Positions 34,602 to 42,486 of a stretch of 64,000 nt of DNA are shown here, one piece after another. A model generated the notes under the pieces. That model was not told the DNA's origin, searched no databases, and saw nothing but the letters and a program-made list of their open reading frames with translations. The DNA is from Candidatus Methanoperedens sp. (GTDB taxonomy: Archaea; Halobacteriota; Methanosarcinia; Methanosarcinales; Methanoperedenaceae), in contig JAPZAS010000009.1 in NCBI GenBank assembly GCA_027460525.1, positions 35,962 to 99,961 on the forward strand, written 5' to 3'. The first letter of the stretch is position 1, and each line of letters begins with the position of its first letter. The translations under genes were made by a program, and so were the position numbers.

Positions 34602-35612
34602 ATGGATTTCGTAGAGCGCGTAAGGAAAAACCTCGAAGGGAAGCTGCGGATAGAGGACGGCAACTGCGGCACAACCCACAAGGTATTGAGAGAGCTGTCA
34701 AGGCTGGGAGGAAAAGCTGTAACATGGGAGAGACCTGACGGCGTTTTCTCACGAATACTTGACGACAAGGGCAATATCGTTGGAGAGGGAGAAGGCATAA
34801 CATGGCCTCCTGCAATCCTTTTTGCTATGGTAGAAGGGGGTTTCTTCCCGAAAGAGATTGAATCCGAACTCATCAAATCCTTGCAATGCATCATCGACAT
34901 GGAAAAGGTGGCGGATATCTATGGTTACGGCAGAGTGGTTACACCAGTGGCGGCTGCCTACAACGAGGTCTGGAGGAACGGTGGAAGGGTAGCCATCAGG
35001 CGCAATTCCTGGGGTGTGGAAGTGGCATTTATAGACAAGGATGACAACGAGATAGCAGTGGGCCCGATCTCCTACTGTCCCACATGCGGCACTGCCGCAA
35101 CCATCCCGCGTGCGCCTGAGCTTGCCGCAAAGATAAAGGAAGAACTCAAGGATAAGCGGAACACGGGAAAAGAGAAATACGAGCGCGGGATAGAGAACCG
35201 GTTCTTCTATAAGAATGACAGGATGTGCTGCGAGATGGTGGAGAAGGGCGTTGTACTGGGACGGGCTCTGAGATGCTGCATAGCCTATGCAGGCGTGGTA
35301 GCTGAGGTGCATGCAGGCATGGCAGGACCTAAATGGGGCGCTCTATTCAAGGAATACTGCAAGGTATGTCCTGTGAAGCTGTGCAAAAAAGGCAAGAATA
35401 CAGGAGAGGAGGCGAATAACCTTCTAGTTTCGCTGGAAAAAAAGAACATGACGACCGACGTCGGGATAGATACCTATATCACGGCAACGGTGAAAAAGAA
35501 CGGGGAATTTATGGGGAAGGGCATAGGTACCGTATGCGCATTCTCGTCATTGATGTATGCAGCAGCCAGATGCATCCAGCTCAAATCCGAAATAGAGGTC
35601 GTCAAAGAGTGA
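34602..35612 (+). CDS. Cys-rich conserved protein of unknown function, 336 aa
   Basis: A 336-aa cytoplasmic protein I do not recognise. It contains many cysteines: a CPTCG pair near residue 163, MCCEM and RCCIAYAG around 208-228, and CKVCPVKLC near 255. The middle is rich in Trp and Arg. The C-terminal part FMGKGIGTVCAFSSLMYAAARC looks buried. The pattern suggests one or more metal or iron-sulfur sites. It lies between a TusA-like gene and hypA, both on the same strand with short gaps, which suggests a role in metallocentre assembly; this is inference from position only. Confidence 0.7.
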   Translation: MDFVERVRKNLEGKLRIEDGNCGTTHKVLRELSRLGGKAVTWERPDGVFSRILDDKGNIVGEGEGITWPPAILFAMVEGGFFPKEIESELIKSLQCIIDMEKVADIYGYGRVVTPVAAAYNEVWRNGGRVAIRRNSWGVEVAFIDKDDNEIAVGPISYCPTCGTAATIPRAPELAAKIKEELKDKRNTGKEKYERGIENRFFYKNDRMCCEMVEKGVVLGRALRCCIAYAGVVAEVHAGMAGPKWGALFKEYCKVCPVKLCKKGKNTGEEANNLLVSLEKKNMTTDVGIDTYITATVKKNGEFMGKGIGTVCAFSSLMYAAARCIQLKSEIEVVKE

Positions 35613-35619
35613 AGGATGA

Positions 35620-35985
35620 ATGCATGAGATATCGATTGCCGGGGCTATTGTTGATTCTGTGCTTGATGCAGCGAAGAAAAATAATGCAAAAAAAGTGAAC
35701 GAGGTATTCCTTGAAATAGGGGAGCTTACCGCGCTCAACCCTATGCAATTGAAGTTCATTTTTGAAACGATAACCGCCGGTACTGTGGCAGAGGGAGCGA
35801 AGTACAATATCCAGGTTATCAAGACGTTGATAGAATGCAAAAAATGTTCATATAAAGGTCCAATCGAATTCTTTGAGAGGCTTCATTTTTTCCTGCCTGT
35901 AATAAAGTGTCCTGAATGCGGGGAAATCGATGTGGATATCATCGCGGGACGGGAGTGCTGCGTCAAGAAAATAAAAATTACCTGA
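35620..35985 (+). CDS. hypA: Hydrogenase nickel incorporation protein HypA
   Basis: A 121-aa HypA. His2 of the MHE N-terminus binds nickel, and Cys73-x2-Cys76 with Cys97-x2-Cys100 form the zinc site. It delivers nickel to [NiFe] hydrogenases with HypB, which is not in the window. The start lies seven bases after the Cys-rich gene, so the two are probably coexpressed. No hydrogenase genes are nearby, so the client is unknown. Confidence 0.92.
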   Translation: MHEISIAGAIVDSVLDAAKKNNAKKVNEVFLEIGELTALNPMQLKFIFETITAGTVAEGAKYNIQVIKTLIECKKCSYKGPIEFFERLHFFLPVIKCPECGEIDVDIIAGRECCVKKIKIT

Positions 35986-35988
35986 ATT

Positions 35989-36207
35989 CTAATCGGTTTC
36001 GCCTTTGCGCAATTCGTTCACCACGTCCTGCGTCCTCAATGTTCCTTCTGCCACCCGCTTGACCATCGGGTAAATGTACTTACAATCCTCCAGCTTTTCC
36101 CAGACGTCTGCACCGACTTCTCTTACGACCTGATCCATTATCCTTGTGCATCTATCGCATATTCCCTTTGCGTTTGTCGTGGTTTTTCCACATATATCGC
36201 ATTTCAT
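35989..36207 (-). CDS. Small zinc-finger protein, 72 aa
   Basis: A 72-aa protein with Cys3-x2-Cys6 and Cys17-x2-Cys20 forming a zinc ribbon, followed by two helices with conserved-looking EVGADVWEKLEDCKYIYPMV. I do not recognise a named family. It is monocistronic, converging on hypA with a three-base gap. A nucleic-acid or protein interaction role is the usual one for such modules. Confidence 0.65.
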   Translation of the reverse strand: MKCDICGKTTTNAKGICDRCTRIMDQVVREVGADVWEKLEDCKYIYPMVKRVAEGTLRTQDVVNELRKGETD

Positions 36208-36297
36208 ATTTTTACCCCCTACGTTATATTATAAACTTGATGGATAAATAGCTATCCTGCAAAACATTTATCATTATTGCAAATAACAGGTAAAACC

Positions 36298-37338
36298 ATG
36301 AAACTTTTTGTCCCTTCCCCAGGACACATCAACAGCCTTAAAGAATTGTTGAAAGCAAAAGATAAGATATACTCCATTTTCATGGCAGGCTCTCCGGATT
36401 ATATAGGCACAGGAAGAAGCAACCTGGCTTCGCCTCAACTGGAGGATATCGCGGCGCAGACAGAGTATGCCCATAAGAACGGCGTAAAGATGGAGCTTGT
36501 TCTGAATTCAAGCTGCATGGGAGGGCGGCAGCTCACACCAGAAGGCTACAGGATAAACCACTGGTATATTGAGAAACTGGTGGATATGGGCGTTGACTCA
36601 ATCGTGGTCGCAGACCCCTATCTTGTTGAAACAATCTCAAGGGATTTCGATGTTGACGTTGTAGTCTCGGTGCTTGCTTTCGTGGATTCGCCGCAGAAAG
36701 CGGAATTTTATGTGGACCTGGGCGCAAAATCGATAGTTGTAGACTCAAACGTTAACAGGCATTTTGATGTGCTCCATGCCATAAGGGATTCGGTGGACTG
36801 CGAATTAAAGCTGCTGGTGAATGAGGGATGCCTTTACCGCTGCCCTTTCAGGTATGCCCATTTTAACTTTTTCTCCCACGCCTTCGGACCCGAGCCCAGA
36901 CCAAACGTGCTGGATGACTACTATTACTATAAATGCCTGGAATTGAGGATTGCCAGCCCTGAACTGATTATCAAATCTCCCTGGATAAGACCTGAGGACA
37001 TCAAGCATTATAAGGATATTACAGACGTTTTCAAGATAGGGGGAAGGACTCATTTTGTGGAGTGGATCCTGAACTGCGTGAACGCATACCATAATGAAAG
37101 CTACGATGGGAATCTCATGGACCTCCTCGACTGCCCCAAGGATCTGAAGGACTTATTCTATATACCCAATAAAAGCCTCGACGGCATTTTAGAGCAGCAG
37201 TGGAAGAACTGTAAGAAAGTATGCAAGAAATGCGGGTATTGCAAAGCACTTACAAAAAAGGTTACGCAGGTTTATACGAAGGGCGGGACTGAGTTTGAGA
37301 CCCTTGCGCCCTGGGAAACATTTGCGGTGAAAGCATGA
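36298..37338 (+). CDS. U32-family protein (UbiU/V-, RlhA- or peptidase-like)
   Basis: A 346-aa member of the peptidase U32 family. Cys178 and Cys182 in VNEGCLYRCPFRYAHF match the conserved pair of UbiU/UbiV and RlhA, which bind a [4Fe-4S] cluster and act in oxygen-independent hydroxylation rather than proteolysis. A C-terminal Cys cluster (NCKKVCKKCGYC) is an extra. The ATG at 36298 was preferred over an upstream TTG at 36277 because it gives the family N-terminus MKLFVPSPGH. The stop overlaps the next gene (ATGA), so the pair probably acts together. Confidence 0.8.
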   Translation: MKLFVPSPGHINSLKELLKAKDKIYSIFMAGSPDYIGTGRSNLASPQLEDIAAQTEYAHKNGVKMELVLNSSCMGGRQLTPEGYRINHWYIEKLVDMGVDSIVVADPYLVETISRDFDVDVVVSVLAFVDSPQKAEFYVDLGAKSIVVDSNVNRHFDVLHAIRDSVDCELKLLVNEGCLYRCPFRYAHFNFFSHAFGPEPRPNVLDDYYYYKCLELRIASPELIIKSPWIRPEDIKHYKDITDVFKIGGRTHFVEWILNCVNAYHNESYDGNLMDLLDCPKDLKDLFYIPNKSLDGILEQQWKNCKKVCKKCGYCKALTKKVTQVYTKGGTEFETLAPWETFAVKA

Positions 37339-37718
37339 GCACTGCCGGGCTTCTAAAAAACAGGGCTGAATTTGAGGATAAAATCAGGAAACTGATAGGT
37401 AGACCCGTACTTTTGATTGAGCTTGATATGTTCGCCCTGCCCTGCGGATGCTCAGGGATAACCGCAAACATGAGGGGGCTTGAGGTGGACGACCTTGAGG
37501 TGTTCGAGCCGCAAATTCTGCCTTACCTCAAGGAAATGTCAGCAAACCTTGATGTCAAGCCCTCGGTGATATTTGCGCGGCTTGTGCCAGGGAGTTCTAT
37601 CGTGGCTTCGCTCAACTGGCGCACGCTTTGTAATAGATGCTATCCAGAGTTTGCAAGAGGAGAGGGGAAGACGCCGAGACCGGATTTGTATTTATTGCAG
37701 TTTGAGAGGAGAAAGTAA
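37335..37718 (+). CDS. Cys-containing protein coupled to the U32 gene, 127 aa
   Basis: A 127-aa cytoplasmic protein of unknown family. Cysteines are at residues 37 and 39 (LPCGCSG) and in CNRC near residue 100, which could form one metal site. The middle is mixed alpha/beta. It overlaps the U32 gene by four bases. In other U32 systems two proteins form a heterodimer, but this one is not itself a U32 protein. Partner or substrate-specific subunit is a guess. Confidence 0.65.
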   Translation: MSTAGLLKNRAEFEDKIRKLIGRPVLLIELDMFALPCGCSGITANMRGLEVDDLEVFEPQILPYLKEMSANLDVKPSVIFARLVPGSSIVASLNWRTLCNRCYPEFARGEGKTPRPDLYLLQFERRK

Positions 37719-37753
37719 TTTTATCATACAACTATCTTTCAGGTTCTTATTTT

Positions 37754-38344
37754 ATGGTGTTATTACTCTCTACTAATTGGTTTATAGCAAGTATAATAGA
37801 TGGTATAATTTATGGAATTTATGGTCTAATGTTTGCGATTTTCTCATTGTTATCATTTTGGATGGCTAATTATTTATATACAAAAAAAATCGATGATGAA
37901 ATAAATGGGGAAGAATATGTTGCTGTTGTTTTGACAAACAAATCTTTTAATGATAAAATTTTTATTTATTTTTGTGGTGTCATGTTTTTACTGATGTATT
38001 TAAAAAAGAATAAGATATCTTATAAGGTGATGAAAGAGTTTGATATCGAGAAATTTAAGGGATTTATTTATGATCCAAATTGCTATGGTTTATATATCAT
38101 AGGGCATGGCATTCGCCATGGTCTTAGAATTAGCAATAATGAAATATTATATTATTGTTCTTTTAAAGATGCGCCAAAAAAAGAATTTGTCCAACAGTTG
38201 CATTGCAATCAGTACGGTGGGGAGTCTCTTGCTGACATAATTGCCTCAAATAAAGAAAAATCATTCGCACCCGATGGTTTCCGATCTGTTTATGCAAATT
38301 TAAGCTATTTTATTCACCTATATCGCCTTCCTTTGAAGAAATAA
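37754..38344 (+). CDS. Membrane-anchored caspase-like (clan CD) candidate, AT-rich ORF
   Basis: A 196-aa ORF in markedly AT-rich sequence. Hydrophobic segments lie at residues about 8-40 and 68-82. The soluble part has LYIIGHGIRHG with His118 and, after about 33 residues, HCNQYGGES with Cys151. A His-Gly dyad half at the end of a beta strand followed by Cys-x-x-Gly-Gly is the arrangement of caspase-like (clan CD) peptidases. The match is short and from inspection, so the call is tentative. Codon use differs from neighbours, which suggests acquisition. A hypothetical membrane protein is the fallback. Confidence 0.5.
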   Translation: MVLLLSTNWFIASIIDGIIYGIYGLMFAIFSLLSFWMANYLYTKKIDDEINGEEYVAVVLTNKSFNDKIFIYFCGVMFLLMYLKKNKISYKVMKEFDIEKFKGFIYDPNCYGLYIIGHGIRHGLRISNNEILYYCSFKDAPKKEFVQQLHCNQYGGESLADIIASNKEKSFAPDGFRSVYANLSYFIHLYRLPLKK

Positions 38345-38395
38345 TAAGGCATCGTAATGTAAACTATATCAACCAAATCAACCATTATTCCAAAT

Positions 38396-38767
38396 ATGCC
38401 AATAAACGTCCACCTGCGAAATGTCAATGAAAAGCGGTACAGGCTTTTCAAAAGCGCCGCTGCAAAAAGAAGCGTAAGCCTGAACGAAGCCTTTGAGCAA
38501 GCCATCAGCGCATGGGCTTCAAGTTCAGAAGAAGCATCTGAAAAGCAGGCGCAAAACGACTTAACCTACAGAAAAATGAAAAAGCAGTTGGAAAAGCAGT
38601 TCTCCGGCAAGTACGCCGTCATTGCTGAGGGCAAATTCCTCGGAGCAGAAGACTCGCTGGAAAATGCATGGGCGCTGGCTTCCCGTTATGAAAATGCGGT
38701 GGTGACAAGAATTACAAAAAAGCCCATACGCGCCAGAATACTTGGAAGCTCCCTGAGAATGGCATGA
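38396..38767 (+). CDS. Ribbon-helix-helix-like N-terminus fused to DUF5678 domain
   Basis: A 123-aa protein. Residues 1-45 (INVHLRNVNEKRYRLFKSAAAKRSVSLNEAFEQAI) look like a ribbon-helix-helix DNA-binding module as found in antitoxins. The C-terminal 60 residues (SGKYAVIAEGKFLGAEDSLENAWALA) match DUF5678. The stop overlaps the aspartic protease-like gene by four bases. DUF5678 with retropepsin-like partners is a recurring archaeal and bacterial gene pair, possibly a regulatory or toxin-antitoxin-like cassette. Confidence 0.75.
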   Translation: MPINVHLRNVNEKRYRLFKSAAAKRSVSLNEAFEQAISAWASSSEEASEKQAQNDLTYRKMKKQLEKQFSGKYAVIAEGKFLGAEDSLENAWALASRYENAVVTRITKKPIRARILGSSLRMA

Positions 38768-39162
38768 GTAGTATGAAATACGATTATGAAGCTATCAACG
38801 ATAGACTGCATCCTGTAATAAAAGGTACTTTGATAAGTCCTTCTAAAAGCAAAGAATTGACACTGGTCGTTGATACGGGGTTTGAAGGACATCTCCTCAT
38901 ACCCACAAAGTTATATCGGCAACTTGGTTTTTTGAAATACGAGCATCCTGTTTCGGAATTTCCCATCTTGGAAACTGCCGCAGGAATGGTATTAAAAATC
39001 AGGAGCGCACCGGCAAGACTTTCCATCGAAAATCTCAAAATGGATATTGATGTTTGGACAACGCCTGATTGCAATGAAATTTTACTCGGTCTTGAAGTCC
39101 TTAATCAATTGCGGCTGATGCTGGATGGACATGAAAAAGTTCTGGAAATTTTATGGACATAA
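38764..39162 (+). CDS. Clan AA retropepsin-like aspartic protease
   Basis: A 132-aa single-domain aspartic protease-like protein. The catalytic Asp-Thr-Gly is at residues 37-39 (LVVDTGFEGHLLIP), followed by a flap and the second hydrophobic-Gly motif LLGLEVLNQL. Like retroviral proteases it would act as a dimer. It overlaps the DUF5678 gene before it and the transporter gene after it, so all three may be cotranscribed. The substrate could be the DUF5678 partner; this is speculation. Confidence 0.8.
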   Translation: MSSMKYDYEAINDRLHPVIKGTLISPSKSKELTLVVDTGFEGHLLIPTKLYRQLGFLKYEHPVSEFPILETAAGMVLKIRSAPARLSIENLKMDIDVWTTPDCNEILLGLEVLNQLRLMLDGHEKVLEILWT

Positions 39163-39713
39163 CCCCGCTTTTAACAACCTTCGGGCTCATCGCGCTTGCC
39201 GAATTTGGCGATAAGACGCAGCTTACTGTGATTGCATTATCAGCAGGATACGACAGGGTCAAAGTTTTCACGGGCGTTGTACTTGCCTTTGCTCTTGTAA
39301 CAGGGCTTGGGGTAATGGTGGGCGAGGGATTGTTACGAATAGTTCCTGAAACATTGATTAAGATTATAGCAGGTATCATGTTTGTGGCTTTTGGAATCTG
39401 GATGCTGTTATCAAAAACGAACTGCGAGAATAATAATACCTCCCCGCTGGGTAATCCGCTGCTTTCGACTTTCAGCATGATAGCTCTGGCAGAGATGGGG
39501 GACAAGACCCAGCTCTCTGCCATTACGCTGTCAGCAAAATACAATTCACCATATCTGGTATTTCTTGGAGCTGTCCTTGCCCTTGCCTCGATAAGCCTGC
39601 TCGGTATACTTCTAGGCAAAAAGCTGTGCGAAGTGATGCCGCCCTCAAAAATCAAACTGGGCGCAGGCGCAATGTTTATAATCTTTGGAATATTGTTTCT
39701 GGCCGGGCTTTAA
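39153..39713 (+). CDS. TMEM165/GDT1 (UPF0016) family cation transporter
   Basis: A 186-aa membrane protein with six predicted segments and two copies of the family motif E-x-G-D-K-T (EFGDKT at 17-22 and EMGDKT at 114-119), an internal duplication with inverted topology. Family members export Mn2+ or Ca2+ in exchange for protons. It starts inside the end of the protease gene. Its stop is two bases from the convergent wrbA stop. Confidence 0.92.
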   Translation: MDITPLLTTFGLIALAEFGDKTQLTVIALSAGYDRVKVFTGVVLAFALVTGLGVMVGEGLLRIVPETLIKIIAGIMFVAFGIWMLLSKTNCENNNTSPLGNPLLSTFSMIALAEMGDKTQLSAITLSAKYNSPYLVFLGAVLALASISLLGILLGKKLCEVMPPSKIKLGAGAMFIIFGILFLAGL

Positions 39714-39714
39714 T

Positions 39715-40341
39715 TTATGAACCTCTTACTTTCCTTGTAATCTCAGCTATTCTCCTGCCGAGGGTTTTCGCAATTTCAAGCTCATTCTCAGTAGGCGCCC
39801 TGTCTGCCATTGGTCCTGAAACCGAAGATGCGCCGTAGGGTGAGCCGCCGCTGACAGGATCCATTGCAAACAGCCTTTGCTCAGAATAAGGAATTCCCAC
39901 GATTATCATGCCAAGATGGAAGAGCGGCACCATGGAGGTTATTATGGTAGTTTCCTGACCGCCGTGCTGGGTGCTCGTGCTTGTGAATATACCTGCCACC
40001 TTGTTTTCCAGTGCCCCTTTAAGCCAGAGTCCGCCTGTCTGGTCAATATATTGTTTCATCTGCGCTGACATGTTGCCGTATCTCGTGGGAGTCCCGAATG
40101 CTATGCCATCAGCCCAATCCAGGTCATCCATTGTGGCTATTGGAATCTCCTCAAGTTCCTCTTTTACCTTTTTCATCACGTCATTCCACTTTTCTCTCGG
40201 AACAAGCTCTTCAACCTGCCTAATCCTTACTTCCGTATCCCTGACGCTTCTTGCTCCTTCCGCTACTGCCTTTGCAAGCTTTGCAACATTCCCCGTCATG
40301 CTGTAGAACACTACAAGAATATTCATTTTATTTTTTGCCAT
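39715..40341 (-). CDS. wrbA: WrbA-type NAD(P)H:quinone oxidoreductase (flavodoxin fold)
   Basis: A 208-aa flavodoxin-like protein. The FMN phosphate loop is YSMTGNVAKLA, and the signatures GIAFGTPTRYGNMSAQMKQYIDQTGGLW and TSTSTQHGGQETT match WrbA. It reduces quinones by two electrons with NAD(P)H, protecting against radical formation. Starts at the ATG at 40341; a second ATG six codons in is possible. It lies near another FMN reductase gene on the same strand. Confidence 0.92.
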   Translation of the reverse strand: MAKNKMNILVVFYSMTGNVAKLAKAVAEGARSVRDTEVRIRQVEELVPREKWNDVMKKVKEELEEIPIATMDDLDWADGIAFGTPTRYGNMSAQMKQYIDQTGGLWLKGALENKVAGIFTSTSTQHGGQETTIITSMVPLFHLGMIIVGIPYSEQRLFAMDPVSGGSPYGASSVSGPMADRAPTENELEIAKTLGRRIAEITRKVRGS

Positions 40342-40400
40342 AAAAGCTCCCTGATAATAGCAGGGCGAACAAACTATTTAATTATATGGCCTGTTCGATG

Positions 40401-40958
40401 TTATTCCTTTTTTATTACAGTCCATGCAACCAAGGCATCAAGCAATTCCTTAATTTTTTCCCTGGTTTTCTCGTCTGTTACTCTGCCTTTATCATCAATT
40501 TTCTCGCCTGCAAAGGTTACAACGACTTCAGGTCTGTTAACTGCACGTACATCGAGGAAAACGAACGTCTGCCGCAGATGGAACTGCGCTTTCACCCCTC
40601 CCAGCATCCCGGGGGAGGCGCTCATAATAGCTGCAGGTTTTCCTTCAAAGGAATTGTCTCCGTATGGACGGGAAGCCCAGTCGATGGCATTTTTAAGAAC
40701 GCCAGGCATCGAATAGTTATGTTCAGGTGTAGCGATTAATAGCGCGTCAGCCGCTCTAATTTTTGCTTTGAATTCCCTGACTTTTTCCGGCATTCTATTC
40801 TCTGTATCCATATTATAAGGGGGAATTCCTTCAAGATCATAGATTTCAAGTTTTGCATTTTCTGGTAATAATTCCAGAGCTGCACGCAACAGCGCTTTAT
40901 TGTAGGAACCCTTACGCAAACTGCCCGCAAAACCGAGAATTGTTATCTGTTTGTTCAT
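40401..40958 (-). CDS. NADPH-dependent FMN reductase family protein
   Basis: A 185-aa flavodoxin-fold reductase of the SsuE/ChrR/azoreductase group. The FMN loop GSLRKGSYNKALL and ATPEHNYSMPGVLKNAIDWASRP are diagnostic. The frame is open back to 41033, but the ATG at 40958 gives the family start (MNKQITILGFAGS). An ATG at 40970 is also possible: GGAGG lies two bases from it and 14 from the chosen one. The physiological acceptor is unknown; quinone or metal reduction is typical. Confidence 0.88.
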   Translation of the reverse strand: MNKQITILGFAGSLRKGSYNKALLRAALELLPENAKLEIYDLEGIPPYNMDTENRMPEKVREFKAKIRAADALLIATPEHNYSMPGVLKNAIDWASRPYGDNSFEGKPAAIMSASPGMLGGVKAQFHLRQTFVFLDVRAVNRPEVVVTFAGEKIDDKGRVTDEKTREKIKELLDALVAWTVIKKE

Positions 40959-41021
40959 GATTAATCGCATAACCTCCCGATTAATGCATACATTGCAAAC
41001 TATAAATATTTTGCTTATTAC

Positions 41022-41055
41022 GTTATTACGCATAACTATTCAAAAACCTTATAAG
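41022..41055. promoter_or_regulatory. Divergent promoter region of FMN reductase and mch
   Basis: GTTAT-TACGC-ATAAC (41022-41036) is an inverted repeat with 5-bp arms between the two divergent genes. CTTATAAG (41048-41055) is the TATA element of mch, predicting transcription from about 41077. A TATA-like element for the minus-strand gene lies near 41000-41011. The repeat is a possible operator. Confidence 0.4.
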
Positions 41056-41095
41056 CCTGTTTTGCCTACTATCATATACTTCGGTGGTGAGTATC

Positions 41096-42046
41096 TTGTT
41101 AAGTGTTAACGAAAAGGCAATGGAAATCGCGGAAGAAATGATGGACTGGTCGGATGAGTTAAAAGTAAAAGCTTTTGAACTCAAGAACGGAGGCAAGATA
41201 ATAGACTGCGGGATAAATGTGGAGGGGGGTTATGAAGCGGGTCTTTTATTTACAGAAATCTGCATGGGAGGATTTGGCGCTGCTTCGATATCTGTGCACA
41301 AGATAAGCGAAATACCTCTTGCGTTCATAGACATCACAACAGACCATCCTGCAATAGCCTGTCTTGGCGCCCAGAAAGCAGGATGGAGAGTGAGCGTGGA
41401 CAAGTACTTTGCCATGGGCTCAGGACCTGCGAGGGCGCTTGCGCTCAAGCCCAAGAAAACCTACGAGCGCATAAAATACGAGGATGATTGCGAGCATGCT
41501 GTCATCGCTCTTGAATCAAACCAGCTCCCTGATGAGAAGGTGATCGAGAACATTGCGGAGGCATGCCATGTGGAGCCTGAGAACGTGGTAGCCCTGGTGG
41601 CGCCAACCGCAAGTATCGTTGGCTCTGTGCAGGTTTCAGGGCGAGTTGTAGAAACGGCGATATTCAAACTCAACGAACTGGGCTACGATACCACGAAGAT
41701 AGTGAGCGGCACCGGATGTGCGCCGATTGCGCCTGTGGTGAAGGATGACCTGAAAGCCATGGGCAGCACCAACGACAGCGTGATATACTACGGCTCGGTA
41801 TTTTTAACGATTAAAGGATTCGAGGAGGAGAAGTTCAAGATGGTGCCTTCAGTCACTTCGAAGGATTACGGCAAGCCTTTTTACAAGACGTTCAAGGATG
41901 CAGGGTATGATTTCTTCAAGATAGATGCCAATGTGTTTGCGCCTGCTGAGATTACGGTGAACGATCTTGAGACCGGGAAGACGTATCATACTGGGCATCT
42001 GAACGGCGAGGTTATACTGGAGTCGTATGGGATAAGCGGGATATAA
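41096..42046 (+). CDS. mch: Methenyltetrahydromethanopterin cyclohydrolase
   Basis: A 316-aa Mch, which interconverts 5,10-methenyl- and N5-formyl-tetrahydromethanopterin in the C1 pathway of methanogenesis or, run backwards, anaerobic methane oxidation. Signatures visible: [11 protein letters not shown] at the start, [22 protein letters not shown] [10 protein letters not shown] in the middle and [11 protein letters not shown]. The frame opens at a GTG (41084), but the TTG at 41096 preceded by GGTGGTGAG gives the family N-terminus (MLSVNEK) and is preferred. This gene ties the organism to the methane-metabolising archaea. Confidence 0.93.
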   Translation: MLSVNEKAMEIAEEMMDWSDELKVKAFELKNGGKIIDCGINVEGGYEAGLLFTEICMGGFGAASISVHKISEIPLAFIDITTDHPAIACLGAQKAGWRVSVDKYFAMGSGPARALALKPKKTYERIKYEDDCEHAVIALESNQLPDEKVIENIAEACHVEPENVVALVAPTASIVGSVQVSGRVVETAIFKLNELGYDTTKIVSGTGCAPIAPVVKDDLKAMGSTNDSVIYYGSVFLTIKGFEEEKFKMVPSVTSKDYGKPFYKTFKDAGYDFFKIDANVFAPAEITVNDLETGKTYHTGHLNGEVILESYGISGI

Positions 42047-42071
42047 TTCTATTTTCATCTTCCTTCTGCCG

Positions 42072-42479
42072 TTATATCCTCTCCGACAGCAAACTCCTCC
42101 CTGCCGCCTCCCTGACCTTTTTCTCAAGCTCCAGGAGCTCAAAAAAAGACACCGTCCTTGCCCCCATCTTTTTCCTCGTGTACATCAACTGCCCGCCCTT
42201 TTCAAGGAATAAGCTATAAACCTCCTCGAACTGCGCCTTCTCCTCATCCGTAAGCTCGATAGACGACGTTTTTCCCGACAGATGATTTATCGCAATCATC
42301 ACGTTCACCTCCCTCACCCTCTTGAGCTTCGCTCGCTCCTCTTCATTCTCGATATACACGCTCCTCTTGAGTTCTGGCGACCAGCCCACGAGTTTTCGCC
42401 TGAACTCGATGAAGGTTATGGGCACATATTCCCCTTCCCTGGGTTTTGAAAACTGTTTGACTAAATGATACTCGTCCAT
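42072..42479 (-). CDS. Hypothetical charged protein, 135 aa
   Basis: A 135-aa soluble, helix-rich protein with many Glu, Lys and Arg. It begins MDEYHLVKQFSKPREGEYVP and has a segment SGKTSSIELTDEEKAQFEEVYSLF. I recognise no family. The ATG at 42479 is preferred over a TTG two codons upstream. It follows the permease gene by seven bases on the same strand, so it may be cotranscribed and might regulate it. No cysteines or membrane segments. Confidence 0.55.
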   Translation of the reverse strand: MDEYHLVKQFSKPREGEYVPITFIEFRRKLVGWSPELKRSVYIENEEERAKLKRVREVNVMIAINHLSGKTSSIELTDEEKAQFEEVYSLFLEKGGQLMYTRKKMGARTVSFFELLELEKKVREAAGRSLLSERI

Positions 42480-42486
42480 TTGCAAG

